Assembly: GCA_018398575.1 (NCBI GenBank)
Contig: JAGTXZ010000008.1
Coordinates: 1,922,001 to 1,986,000 of the forward strand
Source: Ampelomyces quisqualis
Lineage: Eukaryota; Ascomycota; Dothideomycetes; Pleosporales; Phaeosphaeriaceae
Length of the DNA stretch: 64,000 nucleotides
Direction of reading: 5' to 3'
Shown: positions 38,701 to 49,649 of the stretch, piece after piece
Layout of the letters: each line of letters begins with the position of its first letter
Position numbering within the stretch: position 1 is the first letter of the stretch
Notes under the pieces: model-generated
What the model saw: the letters and a program-made list of their open reading frames with translations, nothing else
What the model was told of the DNA's origin: nothing
Database searches by the model: none
Program-made: the position numbers and the translations under genes

Positions 38701-41700
38701 TACTGTTTTAATACAGTAAGGATAGACGCCTCTAGGCTGTAGCTTACTACTTAGCAAAGAATACAGCTGCAGAAGCTAACTACACTATCTATAATAAGAA
38801 ACTGTTAGCTATAGTTAAGTACCTAGAGTAGTAAAAAACTAAACTTTAGAAAGTAAAGTATTTTACTATGCTTACAGACTATAAGAACCTAGAATACTTT
38901 ACTACTACACAACTGCTAACAGAAAGACACGTCTACTAAGTAAGGTTTCTTAGCACGTTTAATATTAGATTCTAATACTACTTAGGAAACGTTAACAGCA
39001 GAGTAGATACTCTTTCTAAGAAAGAACAAGATCTTCCTTAAGGAAGAGCAGACGCGTAGGTATAGTCCTAGACCTTCTAACTATTTACTTCTGCTTTAGA
39101 AACTAAAGATAAAGAAGATCTAGTACTTACTACTTTCTTTGCAGCTTAGCAGAGGGATTTACTATAACAGAAGAGGAGAGAAACAAAGTAGCTCTAAAAC
39201 GTGCTTACAGACAAAAACGCTGCGTTAACTACTTCTCTTGCAGCTTAGTAGAGAGATGCACTATAATAGAGAGAGAAAAAAATAGAGTAGCTCTAAAACA
39301 GGCTTATAGATAAAGACGCTGCGTTAAGGGAAAAAGACGTTGCTTAAAGCTAGAATGCTAAGAATTACTCTATAGTTAGAAAGGAAGCGCTCTAAAACGT
39401 GCTTACAGATAAAGACGCTGCATTAAGAGAGGAGAACGTTACCTACAACTAAGGCGCTAGGAAGCTCTTTATAGTAGAAGATACTCTAGATACTACTAAA
39501 GGAACTACAGTACTATGCAAGACTATGCTTAAGCAAAGTCTCTATACAAATAAACGCTCTAAAGAACTAATAGAGCCTACTATTAAGAAATTGTAGAAAT
39601 AGGCTGTCTGTATAGATAAAGCCTACTAATTAGTAGTTAACGCTATTAGAACAGGACAGCAAAAATTCCCTCTATATCTAAGCCTAAAAGTTTCTCTAGT
39701 AGAGTATAGCTTAAATAACTTAGAACACCTACTCTATAGAAAGCGCAAATAGGTACTAGAATGCGTAAACCTATAAACGCACATTATCTTAGAAGCATAT
39801 AACTCTTTAATTACTAGGCACCTAAGCAGAGAAAACATATACGCAATATTAGTAAAAGACTACTTTTGGCCTAGAATGTCTTTAAGCATCTAGCAGTTTG
39901 TCTAGAACTGCGCAGTGTACAGTAGAACAAAGCCTTAGAAAGAACTTAAATAAGGACTGCTACGCCTACTTCTGCTTCTAGTCTAAATATAGAAAAAATT
40001 GTTAGTAGACTTTATTATAGGCCTTCTGCTAAGCTATAGAATGTTACACTTTATAGTAGTTACTAACTAGCTAAGTAAAAACATAGTGCTTGTGCCTATT
40101 CTAGACCTAGAAGTTTCTACTATAGTTAAGGCATTTATTAAACAGGTAGTTGCGTACTACTAGCTCCTAAACGCTATAGTGTCTAACAGAGGGTTATAAT
40201 TTGTAAGCAAATTCTAGTTATTACTCTATAATAAGCTTAGAATACAAAGAAGAGTCTTAACAGTATACTACCCTTAGATAGATAGCGCTATAGAGTAAAT
40301 AAATAGTATAGTAGAAGCCTACTTAAGGGCTTTTGTAAACTAGAATTAGACAAACTAGGCTGCTCTATGCCTACTAGCACAAATTGCAATAGCTAGACAA
40401 AATACAGCGTCTACAGGTATTAGCCTATTCTTCCTCTAGTATAGGTACAACACAGACTCTATTTAGTTAGACCTAGAATAGACTATAGAGAACTAGTACT
40501 AGTCTAGTAACAATAAAAGGGCTACTGCTAAAGCAATAGTAACTAAGATAAAAGAAATAATAGACTATATGTAAGCAAAGATAGTAGAATTATAGTAAGA
40601 ACAAGAGCGCTAGGCTAATTGCTACAGACAGAAAGCCCTAGAGCTCTATGTAAAGGACAAAGTATAGCTCTAGTATAGTTACTCTATATCTAACAAAAGA
40701 CCTTTAAAAAAACTAGATTAGAAAAATAAGAAGTATATAGTTACAAAGGTTATCTTTCCCTATGTTGTAAAACTAAGCGTACCTTCTAGAGTGCACCTAA
40801 GATTCTACGTTAACTGCCTCTAGCTTAATGTAAAGAATCTGCTTCTGCACTAAGAGTCTAATAACTAGTAACTAGAAGCAATAGTAGTAAGCAAGGATAA
40901 AGCTAATAACAAGTACCTTATTAACTATATCTTTACTAAACAATAAAAGAAGAAAGAGCAAGGCATATAGCTGTAATACCTAGTAAAATAGGTAGGATAT
41001 ACAGAACTAACGTAGAAACTATAAGTAAATATTACTAACACTATAGCCCTTACTAAGTAGATAGACAATACAGAGACACAATAAGACTTAAATAGGCTGT
41101 TAGTAGAGTAACTGCTTACCTTAACTACTAAATAAAATATATTAGTAGAGAAAGGGAGTAGAAAGGAAAGCTATAGTTGCGTATAGTAATATTAGAAAGA
41201 ATAACAGCGTTATATATAGAAGAGATTTATAGAAAAAGAATAAACTTAGAATAAGTATAAGGAGAACTAGAGGCATAGGAAATAATGTAGTAGCGCACTT
41301 AGTTACGTTTAGAAACAATGCCTAATACTAGAGAGTAACTAATAGAAGAAATGCAAGGATACTGTAATAGACAAAGCCTAAGACTAGAAGCTTTAGCAAA
41401 AAGCAGAGAAGAAAGAAGATGCTTACATCTATTCTATTAGCTAACCTGCAACAGCCCTAACTAGTTAATAGTAAGAACATAACTAGTAGTTAACTATTCT
41501 TAAGAACTAAACATAAGGAACCTAAATACTAATACCTAAGAACTAATGCAACAGTTCTACTAACTACCTAGAACAACCTAGGAATAGAAAGAGAAGAGTC
41601 TAAAAGCTTAGCGTTAACAGATTAATAGCTAAAGAATATAAGAGGAAGAGCCTAGATTAACTCTAGAGATCTAGCTACTTAAGCTAGGCAATAGTTAGTT

Positions 41701-42349
41701 AAGACACAGTATATTATAAATCTTTAGAAAGTCTAAAAAAACCTAAAGAAAGGGTATAGGATTCTAATACTTAGACTGCGCTAGACTATAAGAACTAGCA
41801 AGAATAATAACATCTGCAATAGAAGTAAAGCTATAAGAACTTATAAGCCTAAGATATAGAGCGCAATATCTAGTCTAATGCATAAGCAGTATTAAAGAAT
41901 ACAAGATTAGTTTTATAAAGTCTAGGCTTAGTAATAGGATAAAGGCAAAGACTATAAAGAAAAGTCTATTACTATAGAAATTGCTTATAGGCGCTATACA
42001 GGAACTATAGCAAAGACACTACACGCTAGAGCCTACCTCTCTACTGTTAAAGGGCGCAATAGTTGCTATTACTAAACAATTAGTCTTAGCCTGCACCTTT
42101 GCGTTATACGTAGGCTTCTTGCAGATATTAGACTCTATTATATTAAAGTAACAGAGCAGCCTGTTAGTAGTGCAGAAGGCGTTACTAACGTAAGAAACTT
42201 AAAAGCCTACGCTAAAGATCTGTATATTATGCTCTTTAGCCTAATTAAATATTAGTAGAATATATATAACGCCTTAGGAAAACAAACTCTAATAGAAGAG
42301 AAATAAATTAAAAAGAACTTATATTAGTGTAGAGCTGCTGTATACTAGC

Positions 42350-43160
42350 GCTAACATTATTAAGCTTGCAAATAATAGTGTCCTGCTTAATAAGAAGCTG
42401 CTAGAAGAGCTAGCAGATATTTACTAGGATATTAACCTTGTTAACCTTACGCGTTAGACTCTAGTAGCTAGACTTGTTACTACTACAAGACTTTGCCTAA
42501 GCAGCTCTAAGCTTATTAATAAAGTTAGACTAGAAACTAGCAATTGTATGCTGCGTTAACAGCTACTTAACTTTAAGATTGCAAGCAAGCGCGTTACAAA
42601 GCAAAATAACTACAATCTTAAAGTAATTATTAATCTAAGAAGCAATTAGAATTAACTAGAAAAGTAAGAGAATATAGTAGTTAACTTATAGGCCTGTACG
42701 CAATGTAAGCGTTCTTGCACTAAGAGTAAGTGCTCTTACTATAAGTAATCTTGCACTTAGATTTGTTACTCTTAAGCTAAGCAATAGCGTAGCCTAAACA
42801 ATATAGTAAGTTAAGCTTAGCTTTAATAATAATGTCTAGTCTGTCCTATTACTAGTTAGTAACATGCCTAGACCTAGCTTAGCGCCTTAGATGTAAAACT
42901 TACAATAAAAAGGTTAGCAGTATAACGCTTAGCTAGAGAACTGCAAAAAGTGCGTAGACTTAGCATCTTTGTAAATAGCAGCATAGGCATAAGAGATGCG
43001 TAGGTTAATAAGAAAAGTAACGCGTAAGCAAGTGTACAGAAGGTAAGGCTAGTATAGTATATAGTACTACCTAAAAAAGAGAAGTAAGAGTGCAAAACAA
43101 TAGATTTAAGTAGAGTAATTTTTATTTTAATAATTGCGCAGGTCTAAGCGCACCTAGCGC
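42350..43160 (+). pseudogene. element B accessory ORF relic with Cys cluster
   Basis: Between the integrase and the 3' LTR of B, one + frame stays coding-like for about 270 codons. Stops are those expected from Gln and Trp codons. Near 42,692-42,775 it shows closely spaced cysteines, spaced C-x2-C-x3-C-x4-C-x5-C-x3-C (starting ACTQCKRSCTKSKC). The flanks are rich in Leu, Lys and Arg. I do not recognise the family. The spacing is neither a CCHC knuckle nor a Zn2Cys6 cluster. Together with the Cys-rich segment of element A it may represent an accessory gene of these gypsy elements. Confidence 0.4.
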
Positions 43161-43176
43161 TAGAGCAGGAGGATTA

Positions 43177-43394
43177 TATAACAAGCTGCTGCCTAGTTAG
43201 TCCTTAGTTACAGAAAAACCTTAGCTCTCTAAACTAGAACACTAAAAACGCTCTAGACTAGAACACTAAAAACGCTCTAGACTAGAACACTAAAAATCCT
43301 CTAGACTATAAAAACCCTTTAGGTAACAATTAGGATAGGACACAAATTTACGTCTTTATTTCCTAGCATCTACTCTTAGAGTCTGCCTCTTATA
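43177..43394 (+). repeat. element B 3' LTR
   Basis: 218 bp, same length as 35546-35763, and followed immediately by the GCAAC duplication. Differences from the 5' LTR are nearly all C to T or G to A in the RIP direction. Confidence 0.92.
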
Positions 43395-43399
43395 GCAAC

Positions 43400-43515
43400 A
43401 GGCATTTAGTAAATTACCTAGTAAAATAGAAAGGCTAGCTCTTAGAATATAACAAATAGGTTAATTAAAAAGACATAGACAAATTACTTATAGAAAAGTA
43501 TAACTAGAGAGAAGA
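43400..43515 (+). pseudogene. chromodomain of element C (separated by element B)
   Basis: Immediately after the GCAAC duplication the + strand reads HLVNYLVK followed by a KG-L-LEYNK segment and LLIEKYN. With RIP stops allowed, this is the chromodomain pattern at the end of chromovirus integrases (YLVKW-KG, an NTW-like step and a final LI-EY helix). The preceding part of the C integrase ends at 35,540. Chromodomains steer integration toward methylated histone H3 (family knowledge), which fits the heterochromatin-like setting. Confidence 0.75.
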
Positions 43516-43599
43516 TTAATTACTTATACAATTAATATACAAAAAAAAAGAGAAAAGAAAAACAAAAGAAAAAAAGAAGGAAAAAAGAAAAATATAAAA

Positions 43600-44170
43600 A
43601 AATAAAGGCGCCTTACTAGTGCACTGCTAGCGCTTTAACAACGCAACTAGGCACAAACGCTATCTTACTCTAGAAAGTTCTTGTTATTCTCTTTACTTTT
43701 ATAAAAGCTTAGAGAGCCTAGTAAATTATTACTAAGCCTTCTAGCCTTTTTCTTTTTCTACTGTTCTTAGAGGATAGTATTACCTAACTCTAATAGAACC
43801 TTACTTTTTACTAACACTGTTGCAGCGCGCACTAGGCAACCTAATAGGTCTAAGCTCTTAATGCGCTTAGACGCAGGCTTCTTAGCAGAACTAGCTAAAG
43901 CTAGGCGCTTTTTAGGCTTAAGCTTAGGCTTAGGTTTAGCCTTAGGCTTAGCCTTAGCCTTAGCCTTAGCTTTACTCTTGCCTTTCTTCTTAGAAGAAGG
44001 CACAGAGCTAGGGCTTTCCTAAGAAAGGGTTTTATCTTTATCTCTACCTCTACTACTACTACTACTCTTAGACCTAGGCTTAGACTTAAAGAGAGACTTT
44101 TCTTTCTTTATATTTAGGTTAGAGTTAGACTGCGCGTTAGCCTTGCTAAGAGAGAAGAGGTTAGCTTAGA
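43600..44170 (-). pseudogene. element C antisense ORF relic, Lys/Ala/Ser-rich
   Basis: On the - strand, 44003-43767 is open for 78 codons. It begins with a Lys/Ala/Pro repeat (KAKAKAKAKPKAKPKPK) followed by KKRLALASSAKKPASKRIK. Upstream, in the same frame and past one stop, lies a Ser/Arg/Lys-rich stretch up to about 44,170. Downstream it continues past the end of the open run. It lies between the chromodomain and the 3' LTR of C. It has the look of a basic, DNA- or RNA-binding tail. Family unknown. On the + strand the same bases are a hexamer repeat of TTAGGC/CCTTAG type. Confidence 0.4.
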
Positions 44171-45050
44171 CGCTATTAGAACGCTAGCGCAGTAACTATA
44201 AGGAATAGGAAAAATAACTTACTTAAGCCTATAGTAGGTTAAGGATACCTTTTACTATAGTAGACAGGTAGTTAGTTACTTTAACCTGCAGAATCTAGAT
44301 CTTATTACTCTTAGGCTAACAACAGCTTCTATACTTAACTTCTATGCGCAGAAAAAGCTTTACTAAGCTAGTCTACTAGCGCAGCAACGTCTCTTACACG
44401 TTAACTGTAATAAGATTAGGCTCTTTCTTAGTAGTAAGGCGCTACTACTACTAGTAAATAGCATTCTAGCCTTTAATAAAATTAGCAGAGACTTTAGAGT
44501 AGGGCTTCTACTTACTCTAGTAAGAGCTACAGCGCAGGCTACTAACTATAAGGTTGTAATAGGTGCTAGTAAGCCTTAGGCTCTTAGTGTAGTAGAAGTA
44601 AATTAAAATTACTAACTTAATATTAGGGACGCTACTACAGCAAGTAATAGGCGTAGCCTAAGTACTAGGTTAGTAATATTATAACGCTAGCGTTACACTA
44701 CTTATAGAAATAGTAGAAGTAGTAAGTAGAGTAGGCGTAGTACTTATAATAATTAATATAGGTGTAATAGAGTTGCAACAGCGTAGAGCTAGTAGATAGT
44801 ATAGTAGCAGAATAATATAGTTATTACTAAAAGAATAGAGGAAATTACGCACACAAAGTTTTACTATATTTCTACTATTACTATAGCTACTAGCTGCCTT
44901 TTAGATTTACCTAAAGTTTTAGTCTTAGTATAACAATAGCTACATAGTAAATAAGCTTTACAATAACAATATTAGGCATACACTAACAAACCTAACAATA
45001 TACAAATTACTAGAACAGTAATTTTAGAAAGAAGAGAATAATTATAAGAA

Positions 45051-45324
45051 TATTATAGCGTAGAGCTGTTAGCTGCGCAGTAACGCGCTTGCGCTATAAT
45101 AACACTACTCTAGCGTCTTTACGCGTAAAACGCGTATAGCTGCCTTAGTGCCTTAATAGCGCTACGCTAGTGTAGGCCTAGTATATTTCTATTATAAGGA
45201 TACGTGTCTAGTTGTATCTATAAAAAGAGAGTTCTGTACTAAAGTTGCAGAACAGAAATTAACTTAATTCTACCTATACTACTATTATTATCTTGTAACT
45301 TTACTGCTATACAAACCTCTTACA
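45051..45324 (+). repeat. element C 3' LTR
   Basis: 274 bp, beginning TATTATAGCG (RIP-changed TGTTACAGCG) and ending CTCTTACA. It is the last well-defined transposon landmark before the gene region, about 670 bp from the composition change. Confidence 0.92.
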
Positions 45325-45990
45325 AGAACGTAATTAAGCTTAGAATTAATATACAAAACTATACTAAAGTAATTAGAAAAGCTTATACAATTACTAAGAA
45401 GACTACTAGCTCTTCTACTTCTTAGTTCTATACTATTAAGTAAGTTTATGCTCCTAGTAGTATTCTTAAGAAGATTTAGTATACTATACACTAGAAAGGG
45501 CTTTTACGCTTATAAGTAGGCAAGTTTAAAAGTAAGGATAATAAAAAGGTATAGAACTAATTATATATTCTACTCTAGGTTAATAGATACTTACTACTAC
45601 TAGACTATAGTAAAAAGAATACTTAGGAGACCTAGACAGCTAATTCTATACCTATAACTAGGTAGAATACTATAGGATATAGCTACTTATTATAAATATC
45701 TAAGAATATCTAAGAGAGTAAGAGAATAAGAATACCTACTAGATAAGGGTAGTAAAATGTATTGCTATAGACTAGCTAGCTAACTAAACAGAATTTAAAA
45801 GGAGTATAATATAGGTTTTATAAGAAAGAAAAGTAGTTGAGGTAAGCTATCTATTTACTACTACTATAGAAAATAAAAATGCTATAGCTCTAGTTACCAA
45901 AAAGACTTAAGTGTAACAGGGTGTAAGGAGATACATTAATTATGTGTACAAGCAAACAAGAAAAGAAAATCTTATAGTGCTACTTGCAGC
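45325..45990. other. residual RIP-degraded sequence at the edge of the block
   Basis: After the 3' LTR of C the DNA is still AT-rich and stop-laden, presumably the continuation of the relic into which C inserted. No domain is recognisable. Mutation density falls toward the right end. From about 45,990 words such as TGCCATTGTG and CCCAGG appear and composition is normal. Confidence 0.6.
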
Positions 45991-46511
45991 TCGTATAAGA
46001 GTAATTTGCCATTGTGATTGCTGCCCAGGTAATCAGTCTTAACCACTTGATTAGAAAATGACCATCTCACTGTGACCCAGAAATTGTAGAAGCTCAGCAT
46101 ACCGCTTATTAAAAGAAAGAAAGGATGCGCACGAACTATATAGGTACTCAACAGTTACAAAACACATCCATACTAGGCAAGGAGGTGAGCCTTTTTCGTC
46201 GCCCCGTCACCAGGGCAGAAGACAGCGTCTCTAGCAATGAAGAGCGAAACTTCAAATTATAAATACCATGTGTGTATAATACTCTACATCTACACGCAGT
46301 GAAAGCGCATTTCCGATAGTGTTGCTAGGCGGGCACAATTCACTCTGCGCACCTAAGGCGGGAGCGCTCTTCGTCCCTCCATGATCTGCTCTCCATCCAC
46401 AACTTTCTCTTCTCCACTGCAACTTTTCTACATCCTATACAATCTACCAAAAAAATCAGATCATCAATTCCTGAGATATTTCCCAAAATTCACAACATTC
46501 CATGCGCAAGC
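45991..46511. promoter_or_regulatory. intergenic region upstream of the first gene
   Basis: Normal-composition DNA without a plausible gene. The last 130 bases before the ATG at 46512 are C/T-rich (TTTCTCTTCTCCACTGC and similar), as is common near fungal transcription starts. The leftward neighbour is the RIP block, so this is a short buffer of about 520 bp between heterochromatin-like DNA and a gene. No specific factor site is claimed. Confidence 0.4.
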
Positions 46512-48475
46512 ATGTCGGCCAAGCGCCCACGAGAGGACTCCCAAGAACAGTCGAACAAAAGAAGGGCAATAGAAGAGCCTCGTGTCGGTAGTGAATTCCA
46601 AGCAGTACCTATAGACCCTCGTCGAGATACCACTACGACTCTGCTGGAGCAACAGCTCTTTCCAATCGACCAGAGATTTGAGCCATTGGTCTCTTGGAAA
46701 GCAGCGGCGAATGTAAATTGCAACGCCATGACATTCAGATTTGGCATTTTACTAAGACAGAGTAGTATAGCCAAGTTATCCAGGAGTGTTCTCCTCGCGT
46801 ACAGCCGGAACTGCTCGTTCAGTACCCATGCCCTCTGCCACCAACGCTACCAACATCCGATTCCCCTTCTGTTGGTAAGAACTGCTCTCGCCTATTAGAG
46901 AATGTAGCTGCCTATTCCACCGTCGCAAGAGCTACGCAATTCCACGAACCGCCACAGTTACGCGTTTGCAGAACCGGGAAGTCGACATCTCCCGATCGTG
47001 TCGAGTATAGCGGAGCTAAACAGTTCCAACCAGAGAAGTCGACTGTTCAGGATCTGGAAACTGAGAACATTACCCCTAAGAGTGAACGAAAACAAGCTGC
47101 CGCTGGGAACCCAACCCGACAGTTAGAATCCCTTCACTCAGATCCATATGATCCAGATCAGTTCAGCAACAAGACTTCTCCAAGTATCACACCACCACCT
47201 TTCGATTTGGAATATGAGGAGTCCAGGCGTAAATCGCAATCGGCCATAGAAAAAGCCATGGAAGTAGTCAGAAGGCATAAGCTGCCAGTTCTGCAACGCG
47301 GAGCTGCCACGAGCGAGCCGAACTCATTCAGCTGCGTTTCCACCTGGAAAACACCGGAAGTAGATTGGGAGCAGATAGATTTTCACCAACGAGCAGCGGC
47401 TGAAGCGTACGTATCTGCTGTCACTCGAAACCCGCAGCAGGGTCGCACGAAGAAAGTGCCCGGCATCCCGACAGAGTTCGAATTCGACTTCAGTTACGTT
47501 GCACAGCGCTTCCAACCGGAAAACATATGGTTGCTGCGACATCTCCCCATCGGGCTGCGTCATGCGGAGTATATGAACTTTGTGCACCTTGGTTTAAAAA
47601 TGAAGCACGCAACCTCTTATATGACCTATTGGAGCGTGTGGGCAGTGCTTGAAGAAAGAACGAAGCTGCTCGTCTCAAATGAGTATGACTTCTATCATCA
47701 CTACATGACTTTGGAAGACATCTCATTGGAAGAGCGGCGTCAGCGCCTTGAGGACTGGTATACATTCACAGCGAACCAGTCCATGGATGCCATACAAAAC
47801 ATTGCGACGCGAACCTACGATTTGGTATCTGCTACTGCTTCTACGAGTGGCAATCCCTCGACGAACACTTGCCGCGATGGTAACTACCGAATTTCTCAAG
47901 GTTCCCAGGCTGTGCAAAATGCCCATATGGTTCAGAAGAGTCTCAAAGGTGATTCGAGTAGGAAAAATACTGAGACTGCGTCAATGTCGGACCCTCGGAA
48001 GGTTGTATACTCTGCTGACAGGAAACGCATGCCGGAACCTCCACACGTAAGAGTCGAGGATTACACTGCCACACAGGATGGCCGCTGGTCATGTTTTCAC
48101 CAAGGTGCGAATTGTCAACTTGGAATCTGTCAGGAGAAGCATTCGTGCTGTACCAAAGGACATGATATCAGGGGTTTGAAACGAGCTATCAAGAAAGCGG
48201 AGAGAACCTGGCAGAACAAAGTGGAGCGCATGATCAAAGATGGCTATCTCGATAAGAGGCACATGACGTGGCCAAAAAGAGAGCCGAAGTCGAAAAAAGC
48301 CGCATCTGAGGAACCTGTAACAACAGATCCCGCGGATCGTGTTGTGTCTGAAGAGCCAGACAGTCAGCCAGCTGTGCCGACTGTACCTGTCTTTTCTACT
48401 CTAGATTGCCCCTCAACCGCTCCAATGCATGCAGGTGCGCTACCACTACCATCAAAGCACGCTATTGAGACATAA
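46512..48475 (+). CDS. hypothetical nuclear-type protein with CCCH zinc finger
   Basis: Two exons are proposed, 46512-46712 and 46784-48475, giving 630 residues. The intron starts GTAAAT, and the acceptor TTATCCAG was chosen because it alone joins the two open frames; a branch-like ACTAAG lies inside. The N-terminus is basic (KRPRED, then NKRR), like a nuclear signal. The middle, after a VPGIP motif, is probably helical. Near residues 504-520 is C-x6-C-x4-C-x3-H, the spacing of CCCH zinc fingers. It is followed by CC and a basic helix (KRAIKKAERTWQNKVERM). The tail is Glu/Pro/Lys-rich. CCCH fingers usually bind RNA (family knowledge). I do not recognise the full protein. It is the gene closest to the RIP block; its 3' end may be truncated (see findings). 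Confidence 0.7.
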
Positions 48476-49649
48476 GAGAGCATAGCCAAAGAGCAAGAGC
48501 CAGGGACCGATTCGTTCGAAGAGCACCTGAGATTGAAACGCAAGCGATAAGGCCACCGACAACATACTGATCTCGAATTATTCGGTTAGTGGGCGAATGC
48601 GCAGCTTGCTGGGCATCTGTGGCTTCTGCTCACCGATGAATATAAGTATGGCTACGGCGCCTAGATCTACTTCATCTGAGGGACGAGCCTTTTGAGTGGA
48701 AGCCCAAGAATTTCAGTCTCCGTGGCTACGCGTCAGAATGACGAAGTTTCCCATGATCGGCTATCCGAGAGGCAAGACGTCGCAGCAATATCTTAAGAAC
48801 CGGCGGATTCTGATCAAAAGCTCGTCAAAGCCAGTTCCGACTTCATTGAGCATAAAGAAGTAGCTCCTCTAGTACATGATCGTGAGATTGACGATGATGA
48901 AATTCACTCATTGTTTGGGGACCAAGTCCACTTCGGATAGCTTCATGCGACGATAACGAGATATAGCCTGGGCCGCAAGCAACCCGTTCGGAATTTCGCG
49001 TTTAAAGCTATCGCGCGTTACAAGAGATTCACGGTTCTCTTTCGATACCAATACAGCCACTTTTGCTTTTCCGCATCTTTGACCCGTTTTCGTTTTTCAC
49101 CGCGGTGTTGCAGTGAGTGATTCCATTTCCATGTCTTTGCTTCATTACCATTTGGACCTACAAGGAAATGTATGCAGCAGCCAACAATCACTTGTGCTTC
49201 TTGTGAGGTTAGTTGATCAGAGCGGTAAGGATACAGCTTTTGAGGATGAGAAGTTGACTAACATTGTCATGTTTCCCAGTGACTTTGTGTGATGCGATTG
49301 GTTTCCCCCAATTCTATCGATATCTTCGATCGTGCCAGTACCCAAATCAATCCTTTCAATATTTACGCAAGGTAATACAAAACCATGTCTTGTTCCTAGA
49401 AAGAAATGTGAATGTGGATGAATTGTTGAGATCGACTTTGAGAGCGCACAAGCCACACATGACGCTTTCACTGATTTGCGCAATAAGCTCTAACTTTGCA
49501 TTCAGATCTTCTCTCTTTCTTCAAGTACTCCCCTCAACTTTCACTCACCCTAAGCGAATTTGAGACAGCGCATAGTGGCTTTTCTACTCCAATCACACCA
49601 TTCGGTCGCGCACATCATAGACGGTCTACAAGACCGAACACCCCACAGC
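48476..49649. other. intergenic region with possible decayed coding sequence
   Basis: 1.17 kb without an accepted gene. The frame of the preceding gene continues in coding-like style after its stop (a basic KRKR stretch ends at 48550; an acidic stretch lies at 48,797-48,937) but has stops at 48548, 48587, 48662, 48677, 48794 and 48938. Stop density is about what chance predicts, so this is only suggestive. From about 49,120 on I see only the likely promoter and leader of the next gene. Confidence 0.4.

Larger units (their letters stand above)
35546..43394 (+). mobile_element. Ty3/gypsy element B nested in element C
   Basis: 7,849 bp with two 218-bp LTRs and a perfect 5-bp target duplication, GCAAC (35541-35545 and 43395-43399). 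On the + strand, gag lies at about 35,900-36,950 with an intact CCHC knuckle (C-x2-C-x4-H-x4-C) at 36868-36909. Protease-like sequence lies near 37,140. Reverse transcriptase lies at about 37,660-38,390, with YIDNVLIYT near 38,220-38,245, followed by RNase H. The integrase zinc-binding and core region lies at about 39,820-40,500. About 2 kb of extra coding-like sequence precedes the 3' LTR. The insertion separated the integrase of C from its chromodomain. D is a second copy of this family. Confidence 0.92.
30436..45324 (+). mobile_element. Ty3/gypsy chromovirus-type element C, interrupted by element B
   Basis: Bounded by 274-bp LTRs. Candidate 4-bp duplications are AGGA (30432-30435) and AGAA (45325-45328). 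In order: gag with a zinc knuckle at 31746-31787 (C-x2-C-x4-Y-x4-C, the His changed to Tyr); a protease relic near 31,970; and reverse transcriptase at about 32,590-33,100 with GAPILFMPKKDR and YLNNILIF. RNase H follows at about 33,400-33,720 and integrase from about 34,300 to 35,545. Element B then intervenes, and a chromodomain follows at 43,400-43,515. Without B and its duplication it is about 7 kb, normal for a fungal chromovirus. An antisense ORF relic lies after the chromodomain. Confidence 0.88.
1..45990. other. RIP-degraded AT-rich repeat block
   Basis: The whole stretch is AT-rich, with very few TGG, CCA, CAG or CAA words and a great excess of TAG, TAA, CTA and TTA. The longest open frames are only 60-83 codons, and several are shadows of decayed transposon frames. 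This is what RIP (C to T at CpA on both strands) does to repeated DNA in ascomycetes. Balanced composition returns abruptly near 45,990. Everything recognisable inside is LTR-retrotransposon sequence, nested several levels deep. It is probably constitutive heterochromatin (inference). Confidence 0.93.

Noticed and set aside
42874..43095. 73-codon open frame on the - strand
   Set aside because: The + strand frame here is the continuation of the accessory ORF of element B with expected Gln/Trp stops. The - frame is a shadow.
43905..43985. Interstitial telomere-like repeat
   Set aside because: The hexamers are TTAGGC-like, not the fungal TTAGGG, are irregular, and are explained by a Lys/Ala/Pro codon repeat on the - strand.
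46464..46774. Open frames on the - strand over the start of the first gene
   Set aside because: They overlap exon 1 and the intron of the + strand gene and show no domain or splice support.
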